DNA from: Sphingomonas sp. 28-66-16
GTDB taxonomy: Bacteria > Pseudomonadota > Alphaproteobacteria > Sphingomonadales > Sphingomonadaceae
NCBI GenBank assembly: GCA_002281485.1
Contig: NCGF01000014.1
Location: 1 to 64,000, forward strand
Direction of reading: 5' to 3'
DNA length: 64,000 nucleotides
Shown here: positions 47,043-55,966 of the stretch, piece after piece
Layout: every line of letters begins with the position of its first letter
Numbering within the stretch: position 1 is the first letter of the stretch
Translations under genes and position numbers: made by a program
The notes under the pieces: generated by a model
What the model saw: only the letters and a program-made list of their open reading frames with translations
Databases searched by the model: none
Told to the model about the DNA's origin: nothing

Positions 47043-48548
47043 GTGATCGACGGGCTTGAAGCGGCCACGGCGGCGCTTGCGGCGGGGCGGCCGGCCCTGC
47101 TCTGGCAGCGTCAGATCGCCGACACCGAAACGCCGGTCGCCGCCGCGCTCAAGCTGATCGAGCCCGGGCGTGGCGATTTCCTGCTCGAATCGGTCGAGGG
47201 CGGCGCGGTGCGCGGGCGCCACAGCCTGATCGGCCTCGCCCCCGATCTGGTCTTTCGCGCCAACGGGCCCGCCGCCGCGATCAACCGCCGCTGGCTGCGC
47301 GACCGCGACGCGTTCGAGCCCTGCCCCGCGCCGACGCTGGCGGCGCTGCGCGGTCTCGTCGCCGATTGCCTGATGGAGGTGCCCGCCGCGCTGCCGCGGG
47401 CGCTCGCCTGTCTGGTCGGCTATTTCGGCTATGAGACCGTCGGTCTGGTCGAGCGGCTGCCGCGACCGCCAGCCAATGCGCTCGACCTGCCCGACATGAT
47501 GTTCGTGCGCCCGACGGTGATCCTGATCTTCGATCGGCTCGCCGATGCGCTGTTCCTCGTCGCGCCGGTGTGGCCCGATGCCGCGCGCGCGCCGAACGCC
47601 ATTGTCGGCGAGGCGATCGAGCGGATCGAGACGACCGCCGCCCGGCTGGCGACTGCGCCGCTGCCGGCGCCGGTCCGGGCCGAGCCGATCGCGGTCGAGC
47701 TCGCGCCGGTGCTCGCGCCGGGCCGCTATGGCGAGATGGTGGCGCGGGCGAAGGACTATATCGTCGCGGGAGACATTTTTCAGGTCGTGCTCGCGCAGCG
47801 TTTCACCGCGCCCTTCGCGCTGCCGCCGTTCGAGCTTTATCGCGCACTGCGGCGGATCAATCCCTCGCCGTTCCTCTATCATCTCGATCTGCCGGGCTTC
47901 GCGCTGACCGGATCGAGCCCCGAAATACTGGTGCGGGTGCGCGACGGCGACATCACCATCCGCCCGATCGCGGGCACCCGACCGCGCGGCAAGACCGCCG
48001 CCGAGGACGAGGCCAATCGCGCGAGCCTGCTCGCCGACCCCAAGGAGCGCGCCGAGCATCTGATGCTGCTCGATCTCGGCCGCAACGACACCGGCCGCGT
48101 CGCCGAGGCCGGCAGCGTTCGGGTAACCGACAGCTATACCGTCGAATTCTACAGCCATGTCATGCACATCGTCTCGAACGTCGTCGGTCGGCTCGGCGCG
48201 AAGCACGACGCGATCGACGCGCTGCTCGCGGGGTTTCCGGCGGGGACCGTCTCGGGCGCGCCGAAAGTGCGTGCGTGCGAGATCATTGCCGAACTCGAGC
48301 CCGAGACGCGCGGTGCCTATGCCGGCGGCGTCGGCTATTTTTCACCCGACGGATCGATGGATTCGTGCATCGTGCTGCGGACGGCGGTGGTGAAGGACGG
48401 CGTGATGCACGTCCAGGCCGGCGCCGGCATCGTCGCCGACAGCGACCCTGCCTATGAGCAGCGCGAGTGCGAGGCCAAAGCCGGCGCACTGCTCGCCGCC
48501 GCGCGCGAAGCGATCAGGGCAGCGGCCGCGACCGGCTTCGGACAGTAA
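47043..48548 (+). CDS. trpE: Anthranilate synthase component I
   Basis: Converts chorismate to anthranilate using ammonia from TrpG, the first step of tryptophan synthesis. The 501-residue protein has the N-terminal feedback-site region LLESVEGGAVRGRHSLIG and the chorismate-binding domain motifs GDIFQVVLAQRF, NPSPFLYHLDLPGFALTGSS, IAGTRPRGKTAAED, LDLGRNDTGRVA, FPAGTVSGAPKVRA and AGAGIVADSDPAYE. The start is GTG, 8 bases after the ppiD-like gene, so expression is probably from that promoter. The partner trpG lies 1.7 kb downstream after two unrelated genes. Confidence 0.95.
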   Translation: MIDGLEAATAALAAGRPALLWQRQIADTETPVAAALKLIEPGRGDFLLESVEGGAVRGRHSLIGLAPDLVFRANGPAAAINRRWLRDRDAFEPCPAPTLAALRGLVADCLMEVPAALPRALACLVGYFGYETVGLVERLPRPPANALDLPDMMFVRPTVILIFDRLADALFLVAPVWPDAARAPNAIVGEAIERIETTAARLATAPLPAPVRAEPIAVELAPVLAPGRYGEMVARAKDYIVAGDIFQVVLAQRFTAPFALPPFELYRALRRINPSPFLYHLDLPGFALTGSSPEILVRVRDGDITIRPIAGTRPRGKTAAEDEANRASLLADPKERAEHLMLLDLGRNDTGRVAEAGSVRVTDSYTVEFYSHVMHIVSNVVGRLGAKHDAIDALLAGFPAGTVSGAPKVRACEIIAELEPETRGAYAGGVGYFSPDGSMDSCIVLRTAVVKDGVMHVQAGAGIVADSDPAYEQRECEAKAGALLAAAREAIRAAAATGFGQ

Positions 48549-48585
48549 TCAAGCCCCTGGCTGATCAAATCTGATGGGAAACGGC

Positions 48586-48990
48586 TCAGGGCGCCTCGGG
48601 GCCGCCCGACGCCTGCGCCTTGCGCTCGGCGGCCCAGCGCTGGATCAGCTGCTGAGTGCAACCGGACTGGCCGCCGGTGCCGGTCGGCGAGCAGGTATCG
48701 GGCAGCCCGCCGGCGACACGGCCGACTTCGTCGATCGTCGCAGCGCGGTTCACCCAGCTCTGGTTGGCGGGCGGAATCGGCCGATCACGCAGCGCCTTGG
48801 GGATGCGATAGGGGTCCTCGAGCGGCGAACAGACGACGATTTCGTCACCGGTCGCCTCGGGGCAGCGCTCGCCGACCTTGAGCAGCACGCTGCGAATACG
48901 CGTCGGCGGGGCCCCCTTCTCGGTCTGGTCCTGCGCCGACGCGGCAGCGGGCAAGGCGAGCAGCGCGGCAATGAGAAAGGGGCGAAGCAT
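48586..48990 (-). CDS. Small exported protein of unknown function
   Basis: A 134-residue exported protein with signal MLRPFLIAALLALPAAASAQ. The mature part has four cysteines (GERCPEATGDEIVVCS, DTCSPTGTGGQSGCTQQLIQ), which could form two disulfides, and a polar C-terminus. GERCP followed by DEIVVC-PLEDPYRIP is a pattern I have seen in sphingomonad hypothetical proteins, but I cannot name a family. GGAGAG precedes the ATG at 48990; an ATG four codons earlier is less likely. It sits on the opposite strand inside the trp region. Confidence 0.72.
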   Translation of the reverse strand: MLRPFLIAALLALPAAASAQDQTEKGAPPTRIRSVLLKVGERCPEATGDEIVVCSPLEDPYRIPKALRDRPIPPANQSWVNRAATIDEVGRVAGGLPDTCSPTGTGGQSGCTQQLIQRWAAERKAQASGGPEAP

Positions 48991-49126
48991 GATGCTCTCC
49001 AATGGTCGAAGCGAGACTTGTCATGTCGGGGCTTTCGCCCAGCTGAACAAGGGGTTCCTCGTGCCGCGCCAAGCCTCTGTCGGCAATTGCTTGACCCGCC
49101 CCGCCCGGCTGGTAGCGTCGCTGCCC

Positions 49127-50209
49127 ATGATCCGCCTGCTCCTCGCGCTGTTCGCGTTCGCCGTCACCCCCGCCCTCGCCGCGCCCTGGCCGACCAGCGA
49201 GGGCAATGTCGAGCTGCGCGACGTGCGATTCGGTTCGGGTGAGACGCTGCCGATGGTGCGGATGCACTATACGACGCTCGGAACGCCGCACCGCGATGCC
49301 CGGGGGCAGATCGACAATGCGGTGATGGTGCTGCACGGCACCGGCGGGTCGGGCAAGAACTTCCTCGTGCCGCAATTCGCCGACGAGTTGTACGGCCCCG
49401 GCGCGCCGTTCGACATCACGACGACCTATGTCATCCTGCCGGACAATTTCGGCCATGGCGGATCGACCAAGCCGAGCGACGGGCTGAAGGCAGCATTCCC
49501 GCATTATGACTATGACGACATGGTGATGCTCCAGCACCGCATGCTCGTCGAAGGGCTTGGCGTCACCAGGCTCAGGCTGATCCTCGGCACCTCGATGGGC
49601 TGCATGCACGCGTTCGTCTGGGGCGAGACCTATCCGGGCTTTGCCGAGCGGCTGGCGCCCTTTGCCTGCAACCCCGTCGCGCTCGCCGGGCGCAACCGGA
49701 TGTGGCGCAAGATGGCGATCGACGCGATCAAGGCCGATCCGGCGTGGCAGGGCGGCACCTATACCACCCCGCCCGCCGCCGGCATTCGCACCGCCGCCGA
49801 TCTGCTGATCCTCGCCGGGATCAATCCGATCGCCGCCCAGACGCTTTGGCCGACCCGCGCCGCGACCGAGGCGGCGCTCGATCAGGCGTTCGATCGGGCG
49901 AGCAGGCTCGACGCCAATGACGCGATTTATTACCTCGACGCTTCGCGCAACTATGATCCCTCGGCGCTGCTCGAACGCATCACCGTGCCGGTGCTGTGGA
50001 TCAATTCGGCCGATGACTTCATCAATCCCCCCGACCTGGGCTTCGCCGAGCCCGCCACCAAGCGGATGCCGCGCGCGCGCTTCATCCTGATCCCGGCCAG
50101 CGCCGACACCAAGGGTCATGGTACCCACACCTGGGCCAAATTCTGGAAGGCCGATCTCGCCCGGCTCCTCGCCGAGCCGGCCCTTCCCCCGACGGCGCCC
50201 GCCCGCTAA
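49127..50209 (+). CDS. Exported alpha/beta hydrolase, homoserine acetyltransferase-like
   Basis: A 360-residue protein with signal peptide [20 protein letters not shown] and an alpha/beta hydrolase domain related to the homoserine O-acetyltransferase (MetX) family. The oxyanion strand is [13 protein letters not shown], the nucleophile elbow is [11 protein letters not shown] with Ser156, the acid is in [10 protein letters not shown] and the histidine in GHGTHTW. Because it is exported, a role in methionine synthesis is improbable; it is more likely a secreted esterase or related acyl-transfer enzyme. It lies 11 bases before trpG on the same strand, so trpG may be read from its promoter. Confidence 0.82.
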   Translation: MIRLLLALFAFAVTPALAAPWPTSEGNVELRDVRFGSGETLPMVRMHYTTLGTPHRDARGQIDNAVMVLHGTGGSGKNFLVPQFADELYGPGAPFDITTTYVILPDNFGHGGSTKPSDGLKAAFPHYDYDDMVMLQHRMLVEGLGVTRLRLILGTSMGCMHAFVWGETYPGFAERLAPFACNPVALAGRNRMWRKMAIDAIKADPAWQGGTYTTPPAAGIRTAADLLILAGINPIAAQTLWPTRAATEAALDQAFDRASRLDANDAIYYLDASRNYDPSALLERITVPVLWINSADDFINPPDLGFAEPATKRMPRARFILIPASADTKGHGTHTWAKFWKADLARLLAEPALPPTAPAR

Positions 50210-50220
50210 GGGCGGCCTCC

Positions 50221-50817
50221 ATGATCCTCGTCATCGACAATTATGACAGCTTTACCTGGAACCTCGTCCATTATCTGATGGAGCTGGGCGCCGAGGTGCA
50301 AGTGGTGCGCAACGATGCGCTGACCGCCGCCGACGCGCTGGCGAGCAACGCCCATGCCTTTCTGATCTCGCCCGGCCCGAAGACCCCCAACGAGGCCGGC
50401 ATCTCGCTCGATCTGGTCGCCGCCTGTGCCGAGGCGCGCAAGCCGTTGCTCGGCGTGTGCCTCGGCCATCAGGCAATCGGCCAGCATTTCGGCGGGGTGG
50501 TGGCGCGCGGCGGCCTCATGCATGGCAAGACGTCGCCCGTGCGGCACGATGGCAGCGGACTGTTCGCCGACCTGCCCTCCCCCTTCACCGCCACCCGCTA
50601 TCACTCGCTGATCGTCGAAAACATTCCGGCCGATCTCATCGTCAACGCCACCGCCGATGACGGTTCGGTGATGGGGTTTCGCCACGCGGCGCTGCCGATT
50701 CACGGCGTCCAGTTCCACCCCGAAAGCATCGCCACCGAGCATGGCCATGCGATGCTCGCCAATTTCATGGCGCTTGCGGGGCTGGAGCCCAAGGCGCTGA
50801 CAAGGGCGCTGGCGTGA
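50221..50817 (+). CDS. trpG: Anthranilate synthase component II (glutamine amidotransferase)
   Basis: Supplies ammonia from glutamine to TrpE. It is a 198-residue class I glutamine amidotransferase. Visible are the N-terminal [18 protein letters not shown], the oxyanion segment [11 protein letters not shown], the nucleophile [13 protein letters not shown] with Cys80, and the His-Glu pair in [14 protein letters not shown]. Its TGA overlaps the GTG start of trpD. It could also serve folate synthesis (PabA), as many bacteria share one subunit, but the trp neighbours make tryptophan the primary role. Confidence 0.95.
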   Translation: MILVIDNYDSFTWNLVHYLMELGAEVQVVRNDALTAADALASNAHAFLISPGPKTPNEAGISLDLVAACAEARKPLLGVCLGHQAIGQHFGGVVARGGLMHGKTSPVRHDGSGLFADLPSPFTATRYHSLIVENIPADLIVNATADDGSVMGFRHAALPIHGVQFHPESIATEHGHAMLANFMALAGLEPKALTRALA

Positions 50818-51809
50818 CCGTCCTCGTGTCGCTGCCCGATCCGGCCCGCCCGCTCGACCGCGAGGCGGCAGCGCAGGCCTTTGCCGACATCCTCGACGCG
50901 CGCACCAGCGAGGCGGCGGTCGCCGATTTCCTGATCGGGCTCACCCAGCGCGGCGAGACCGCCACCGAGATCGCCGAGGCGGCGCGCGCGCTGCGGGCAA
51001 GGCTGATCCCGATCGAGGCGCCTGAAGGAGCGATCGATGTCTGCGGGACCGGCGGCGACGGCCATCACACCCTCAACGTCTCGACCGCGGTCTCGCTGAT
51101 CGTCGCGGCGTGCGGCGTGCCGGTCGCCAAGCATGGCAACCGCGCCGCCTCGAGCAAGGCCGGCGCCGCCGACACGCTCGAGGCGCTTGGCCTCGATATG
51201 GAGCGCGCGGGGCAATCCGCCGAGGCCACGCTGCGCGATCTGGGAATCGCGTTTCTGTTTGCGGCCAATCACCATCCGGCGATGCGGCGCATCACCCCGA
51301 TCCGGCGCCGGATCGGCAAGCGGACGATCTTCAACCTGATGGGGCCGCTCGCCAATCCGGCGCGCGTCACCCGCCAGCTGATCGGCATCGCCCGGCCCGA
51401 TTACGCGCCGGTCTATGCAAGCGCGCTCGAACAGCTCGGGACCGAAGCAGCGGTGGTCGTGTCGGGCGAGGAAGGGCTCGATGAACTGTCGGGCGCCGGC
51501 CCGAGCATCGCCGTCAGCGTCGGCCGCTTTGCGATCGCGCCGAGCATCACCCCCGAAGACGCCGGCCTGCCGCGCCATCCGATCGCCGCGATCCGGGGCG
51601 GCGACCCCGCCTATAACGCGGCCGCGCTGCGCCGCTTGCTGAAAGGCGAGACCGGCGCCTATCGCGACGCCGCATTGCTCAATGCCGCAGCGTGCCTGAT
51701 GCTCGCCGACCGGGCCGCCACGCTCACCGAAGGGGTCGAGGAGGCGCGCGAGGTGCTCGACAACGGCCTTGCCAACGCGCTGCTCGACTGCTGGATCGCT
51801 TACCGATGA
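50814..51809 (+). CDS. trpD: Anthranilate phosphoribosyltransferase
   Basis: Transfers phosphoribose from PRPP to anthranilate. The 331-residue protein shows [20 protein letters not shown] (PRPP site), [42 protein letters not shown] and [19 protein letters not shown], all diagnostic. The GTG start overlaps the trpG stop (GTGA) and the end overlaps trpC by four bases, giving a fully coupled trpG-trpD-trpC-moaC series. Confidence 0.95.
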   Translation: MTVLVSLPDPARPLDREAAAQAFADILDARTSEAAVADFLIGLTQRGETATEIAEAARALRARLIPIEAPEGAIDVCGTGGDGHHTLNVSTAVSLIVAACGVPVAKHGNRAASSKAGAADTLEALGLDMERAGQSAEATLRDLGIAFLFAANHHPAMRRITPIRRRIGKRTIFNLMGPLANPARVTRQLIGIARPDYAPVYASALEQLGTEAAVVVSGEEGLDELSGAGPSIAVSVGRFAIAPSITPEDAGLPRHPIAAIRGGDPAYNAAALRRLLKGETGAYRDAALLNAAACLMLADRAATLTEGVEEAREVLDNGLANALLDCWIAYR

Positions 51810-52591
51810 CCACCATTCTCAACCGTATCCTCGAAACCAAGCGCGCCGATGTCGCCGCGCGCAAGGCCTTCGTCTCGCTGGGCGATCTCGATGCCCAGAT
51901 CGCCGAGCAGACCGCGCCACGCGGCTTTCATGAAGCGCTGGTCGCGCGGGCGGCGGATGGATTCGGCCTGATTGCCGAGATCAAGAAGGCGAGTCCCTCC
52001 AAGGGCTTGATCCGCGAAAATTTCGACCCGCCGGCGCATGCTCGTGCCTATCAGGCGGGCGGGGCAGCGTGCCTGTCGGTGCTGACCGACGAACATTGGT
52101 TCGAGGGATCGGACGCCTATCTCACGGCAGCGCGCCTTGCCTGCACGCTGCCGGTGATCCGTAAGGACTTCATGATCGATCCCTGGCAGGTACCCGAATC
52201 GCGCGCGATCGGCGCCGATGCGATCCTGTTGATCGCGGCAGCACTTGACGACGGCGTGATGGCCGAGATCGAGGCGGCGGCGATCGACTGCGGGATGGAT
52301 GTGCTGGTCGAAGTCCATGACGCCCGCGAACTCGACCGCGCGCTGCGGCTCAAGACGCGGCTGATCGGGGTCAACAACCGCAATCTGCATGATTTCACGG
52401 TCGATTTCCGGCGCAGCTACGAACTGGTGTCGAAAGCGCCCAAGGACTGCACCTTCGTCGCCGAAAGCGGGCTTTCGACGCATGCCGATCTCGCGGCCAT
52501 GGCCGACAAGGGCGTGCGCTGTTTCCTGGTCGGCGAAGCGCTGATGCGCGCCGACGATATCGAGACGGCGACGCGGACGTTGCTCGGATGA
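51806..52591 (+). CDS. trpC: Indole-3-glycerol-phosphate synthase
   Basis: Closes the indole ring of tryptophan from CdRP. The 261-residue stand-alone TIM barrel has [18 protein letters not shown], the catalytic lysine region [59 protein letters not shown] and [16 protein letters not shown]. No PRA isomerase (TrpF) is fused, unlike E. coli TrpC. The ATG overlaps the trpD stop (ATGA), and the stop overlaps the moaC start in the same manner. Confidence 0.95.
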   Translation: MTTILNRILETKRADVAARKAFVSLGDLDAQIAEQTAPRGFHEALVARAADGFGLIAEIKKASPSKGLIRENFDPPAHARAYQAGGAACLSVLTDEHWFEGSDAYLTAARLACTLPVIRKDFMIDPWQVPESRAIGADAILLIAAALDDGVMAEIEAAAIDCGMDVLVEVHDARELDRALRLKTRLIGVNNRNLHDFTVDFRRSYELVSKAPKDCTFVAESGLSTHADLAAMADKGVRCFLVGEALMRADDIETATRTLLG

Positions 52592-53061
52592 GCCGGCTGA
52601 CCCACCTCGATGCCGAGGGGGCTGCCCACATGGTCGATGTCGGCGCCAAGCGCGAGACGCTGCGCGAAGCCGTCGCGACCGGTCGGATCGAGATGAGCGC
52701 CGAGGCGGCAACCGCGATCCGCGACGGGCTGGTCAAAAAGGGCGATGTGCTCGCGGTTGCCCGGGTTGCCGGGATCATGGCCGCCAAGCGGACCAGCGAC
52801 CTGATCCCGCTGTGCCATCCGTTGCCACTGTCACGCGTCGCCATCGACCTTGCGCTCGACGCCCGGGGAGTCACCGCCACCGCGACCTGCGCCTGCACCG
52901 GACAGACCGGCGTCGAAATGGAAGCGCTCACCGCCGTCTCTGTGGCGCTGCTGACGGTGTATGACATGGCGAAAGCAATCGACAAGGGTATGACGATCGG
53001 CGCGGTGCGGCTGCTCCACAAGACCGGCGGCAAATCGGGCGACTGGCACGCCGAGGCCTGA
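52588..53061 (+). CDS. moaC: Cyclic pyranopterin monophosphate synthase
   Basis: Second enzyme of molybdenum cofactor synthesis, acting after MoaA on the rearranged GTP derivative. The 157-residue protein has [40 protein letters not shown] with CHPLPLSRV, and [20 protein letters not shown] followed by MAKAIDKGM, which are the family's active-site segments. It is translationally coupled to trpC. moeA, the later insertion enzyme, lies 1 kb further on, past the oppositely oriented L,D-transpeptidase gene. Confidence 0.95.
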   Translation: MSRLTHLDAEGAAHMVDVGAKRETLREAVATGRIEMSAEAATAIRDGLVKKGDVLAVARVAGIMAAKRTSDLIPLCHPLPLSRVAIDLALDARGVTATATCACTGQTGVEMEALTAVSVALLTVYDMAKAIDKGMTIGAVRLLHKTGGKSGDWHAEA

Positions 53062-53081
53062 TTCAACGCGAAAGCGCGTCG

Positions 53082-53897
53082 CTAGCCCGCGCTGATCGCG
53101 GCGCCGACGTCGACCATCTTGCCGCGCGTGACGATCACCCTGTCGCCGAGCTTGACCGCTGCGAACAGCTGCTTCGCGAACGGCGTCGGCACGCCGATGC
53201 AGCCGTGCGTCATGAACCCTTCGGCGACCGACGTGCCGTGGATGCTGATGCCGTCGTTGGTGAGCCGCAGCATATAAGGCATCTTCGCATCATAGAGATT
53301 GGAGACATGGTCGGCGTCTTTCTGGGTAATCGGAAACACGCCGAGCGGGGTCGGCTTGTCATCGCCGCCATAAAGGATTGCCGAGGTGCCGATCTCAAAG
53401 CCGTCGCGAAACACCGACAGCGTCTGCGCGGCGAGATCGACCGTGATCATGATCGTCCCTGTCGCCGGCGCGCCACGCTCGTCCCAGTAATGATCGCCGA
53501 GATGGAGCGGCCCCTCGATCGGCAGGATGTGCTTGATCACATAGGCCGAACCGCTCGTTGGCGCCGGTTCTGCCGGCGCGGGCGATGCCTGGCTGGCGAC
53601 AGCTGGCGAGGCTGCTTGCGACGGGGTCACCGCGGCAGGCGATACGTCAGGCGCTGAAACCTGAATTTCGGTGGCCCGAAGCGGCGGCGACGGCGGTGCT
53701 GCGGGCGCTGCATCGGCCGGCGATACGGGCGGTCTTGCCCGCAACGCGCCGCTGGCCAAAACCAGGACCGCCACGGCCAAAAGCACCGTGAGGCTCATCA
53801 TCCCGATAACCTGCCCGCCAAGTTTTGCCCGTCTCATGCAGCGAAGGGGTAGCCAAAATTCGCCCGCGCGCCACCCCCTGCGATCGGCGCGTTTCAT
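53082..53897 (-). CDS. L,D-transpeptidase (YkuD domain)
   Basis: Periplasmic enzyme forming 3-3 peptidoglycan crosslinks or attaching proteins to peptidoglycan. After a membrane anchor (about residues 31-50) and a Pro/Ala/Ser-rich linker (55-115), the catalytic YkuD domain ends in SIHGTSVAEGF with His220 and MTHGCIGVPTP with His231 and Cys233, the HGT...HGC motif of the family. The length is 271 residues from the ATG at 53897; the ATG at 53837 would remove a basic leader of 20 residues and neither has a good ribosome site. Its gene sits opposite to and between moaC and moeA. Confidence 0.9.
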   Translation of the reverse strand: MKRADRRGWRAGEFWLPLRCMRRAKLGGQVIGMMSLTVLLAVAVLVLASGALRARPPVSPADAAPAAPPSPPLRATEIQVSAPDVSPAAVTPSQAASPAVASQASPAPAEPAPTSGSAYVIKHILPIEGPLHLGDHYWDERGAPATGTIMITVDLAAQTLSVFRDGFEIGTSAILYGGDDKPTPLGVFPITQKDADHVSNLYDAKMPYMLRLTNDGISIHGTSVAEGFMTHGCIGVPTPFAKQLFAAVKLGDRVIVTRGKMVDVGAAISAG

Positions 53898-54036
53898 CGC
53901 AGGACAGTCGCCCCGACCATTAAGATTTCACGGGGCGACCGTGGTCGGCGGGGGTCTCCGCTTGATCGCCACCGGTGCTGATATATGGGTGGATCGGGAT
54001 GAAGAGGCAGCGACTGACAGCATCGAAGGGCAGACG

Positions 54037-55233
54037 ATGACGGACACGGTCGCAGGCCTGATGCCGGTCGCCGAGGCGCAGGCACGGTTGCTCGCCGATG
54101 CGCCGATCGTGGCCACCGAGATGCTGTCGATAGAGTCGGCGGCGGGTCGCTGGGCGGCGCGCGACATCGCGGCGCTGCGGACTCAGCCCGTTAACGATCT
54201 TTCGGCCATGGACGGCTATGCGATCCGCTTCGCCGATCTGCCCGGCCCCTTCGGCGTGATCGGCGAAAGCGCCGCGGGGCATGGCTTCGACGGCCAAGTC
54301 GGCCCCGGCCAGGCGGTCCGCATCTTTACCGGCGCGGCGATGCCGGCGGGCGCCGACACGGTGATGGTCCAGGAGGAAGTGCGCCGCGACGATGCACGCG
54401 CTACCCTCACCGGCGAGGGGCCGGCCTCGATCGGACAAAATGTCCGGCGCCAGGGGCTCGACTTCGCCCAAGGCGCGACGCTGATCGCCAAGGGCGATCG
54501 CCTGACCCCCGCCAGGATCGCGCTCGCCGCCACCGCCGGACACGGATCGTTGCAGGTCAACCGGCGGGTGCGAGTGGCGATCGTCGCGACCGGCGACGAA
54601 CTGGTCGCCCCCGGCGCCCCGCTCGTCGGTGCGCAACTGCCCGAATCCAACGGGGTGATGCTCGCCGCGCTGCTCGCCGATCTGCCCGTCGAGCTGATCA
54701 ACCTCGGCATCTTGCCCGACCGGATCGAAGCGCTGACATCGGCCTTTGCTGCGATCGACGCCGATATCCTCGTCACGACCGGGGGCGCCTCGGTCGGCGA
54801 TCATGATCTTGTCCGCCCGGCGCTGATCGCCGCTGGCGGCGCGATCGATTTCTGGCGGATCGCGCTGCGCCCGGGCAAGCCGATGATGGCCGGCACGCTC
54901 GGGCGGGCGATCGTGCTCGGCCTGCCCGGCAACCCGGTTTCGGCGTTCGTTACGGCGCATCTGTTCCTGCGCCCGCTGATCGCCGCGATGGGCGGCGCCG
55001 CCGATCCGCTGCCGCGGTCCCTCCAAGCTATCCTCGGCGCCCCCCTTCCCGCCAACGGCCCGCGCCAGGATTATCTGCGTGGCCGCACCGAGCAAGGTCG
55101 AGTCGTCCCGGCGGCGATTCAGGACAGTTCGATGCTGCTGACGCTCGCGCGATCGGACTGTCTGATCGTCCGTGCGCCGCATGCCGCGCCCGCCCAGGCG
55201 GGCGACTCGGCGGAAATCCATCCCTTCGCTTGA
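54037..55233 (+). CDS. moeA: Molybdopterin molybdenumtransferase
   Basis: Inserts molybdate into adenylylated molybdopterin. The 398-residue protein has VNDLSAMDGYAIRFADLPG, IFTGAAMPAGADTVMVQEEV, GQNVRRQGLDFAQG, VAIVATGDELVAPG, LVTTGGASVGDHDLVRPAL, and RPGKPMMAGTLGRAIVLGLPGNPVSAF in pieces, covering domains I-III plus a C-terminal domain. The frame is open upstream to 53671, but ATG 54037 gives the family start (MTDTVAGLMPVAEAQARLL). lexA follows 55 bases on. Confidence 0.94.
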   Translation: MTDTVAGLMPVAEAQARLLADAPIVATEMLSIESAAGRWAARDIAALRTQPVNDLSAMDGYAIRFADLPGPFGVIGESAAGHGFDGQVGPGQAVRIFTGAAMPAGADTVMVQEEVRRDDARATLTGEGPASIGQNVRRQGLDFAQGATLIAKGDRLTPARIALAATAGHGSLQVNRRVRVAIVATGDELVAPGAPLVGAQLPESNGVMLAALLADLPVELINLGILPDRIEALTSAFAAIDADILVTTGGASVGDHDLVRPALIAAGGAIDFWRIALRPGKPMMAGTLGRAIVLGLPGNPVSAFVTAHLFLRPLIAAMGGAADPLPRSLQAILGAPLPANGPRQDYLRGRTEQGRVVPAAIQDSSMLLTLARSDCLIVRAPHAAPAQAGDSAEIHPFA

Positions 55234-55257
55234 CTTCACCAGAACGGTTGCCTAAAC

Positions 55258-55272
55258 GTTCGTCGTCTGTTC
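55258..55272 (+). promoter_or_regulatory. LexA (SOS) box upstream of lexA
   Basis: GTTC (55258-55261), seven bases GTCGTCT, then GTTC (55269-55272): a perfect match to the direct-repeat SOS box GTTC-N7-GTTC used by alphaproteobacterial LexA. It lies 17 bases before the lexA start codon, as expected for autorepression. Confidence 0.92.
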
Positions 55273-55288
55273 TGGACGGAGGAACATC

Positions 55289-55966
55289 ATGCTCACGCGC
55301 AAGCAGCACGAGCTTATCTGCTTCATCAACGATCGCCTGGGCGAGACCGGCGTTTCGCCCTCGTTCGAGGAAATGAAGGACGCGCTCGACCTCAAATCGA
55401 AGTCGGGGGTGCACCGGCTGATCAGCGCGCTCGAGGAGCGCAAGTTCCTGCGGCGGCTCCCCAACCGCGCGCGCGCGCTCGAGGTGTTGCGGATGCCCGA
55501 CCGCCCCGAAACCGGCCGTTCGGCTTCGCCCAAGTCATCCCCGCTGCCCGCCAACATCAGGCCGGTGCCGCAGCCCGCCAACGACGTGATCGAAATCCCG
55601 CTCCATGGCCGGATCGCCGCCGGTGTGCCGATCGAGGCGTTCGAGGATTCGGCGATGCTCGCGGTGCCCGCCGCCTTGCTTGGCAGTGGCGATCATTACG
55701 CGCTCGAGGTGGCCGGCGATTCGATGGTGGATGCCGGCATTCTCGACGGTGACTATGCGCTGATCCGGCGGACCGACGTCGCCCGCGACGGCGAGATCGT
55801 CGTCGCGCTGATCGAGGACAGCGAGGCGACGCTCAAATATTTCCGCCGCGAGGGGGCGATGATCCGGCTCGATCCGGCCAACCGCGCTTATGATCCCCAG
55901 CGTTATGATCCGCGCCAGGTACGCGTCCAGGGGAAGCTCGCCGGATTGCTCCGCCGCTACGATTGA
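55289..55966 (+). CDS. lexA: LexA repressor
   Basis: SOS-response repressor of 225 residues. The winged-helix N-domain ([56 protein letters not shown]) has the Phe/Glu-containing recognition region of alphaproteobacterial LexA. The C-domain has the self-cleavage site Ala111-Gly112 (GRIAAGVP), catalytic Ser145 ([10 protein letters not shown]) and Lys183 (EATLKYF). GGAGGAACATC is the ribosome site. A matching SOS box lies directly upstream. Its last 134 bases overlap the 3' end of the convergent comEC gene. Confidence 0.96.
   Translation: MLTRKQHELICFINDRLGETGVSPSFEEMKDALDLKSKSGVHRLISALEERKFLRRLPNRARALEVLRMPDRPETGRSASPKSSPLPANIRPVPQPANDVIEIPLHGRIAAGVPIEAFEDSAMLAVPAALLGSGDHYALEVAGDSMVDAGILDGDYALIRRTDVARDGEIVVALIEDSEATLKYFRREGAMIRLDPANRAYDPQRYDPRQVRVQGKLAGLLRRYD

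Noticed and set aside
49127-50209. Homoserine O-acetyltransferase (metX)
   Set aside because: The fold is shared, but the protein has a clear signal peptide and lies in a trp region, so a cytoplasmic methionine-synthesis role is unlikely.
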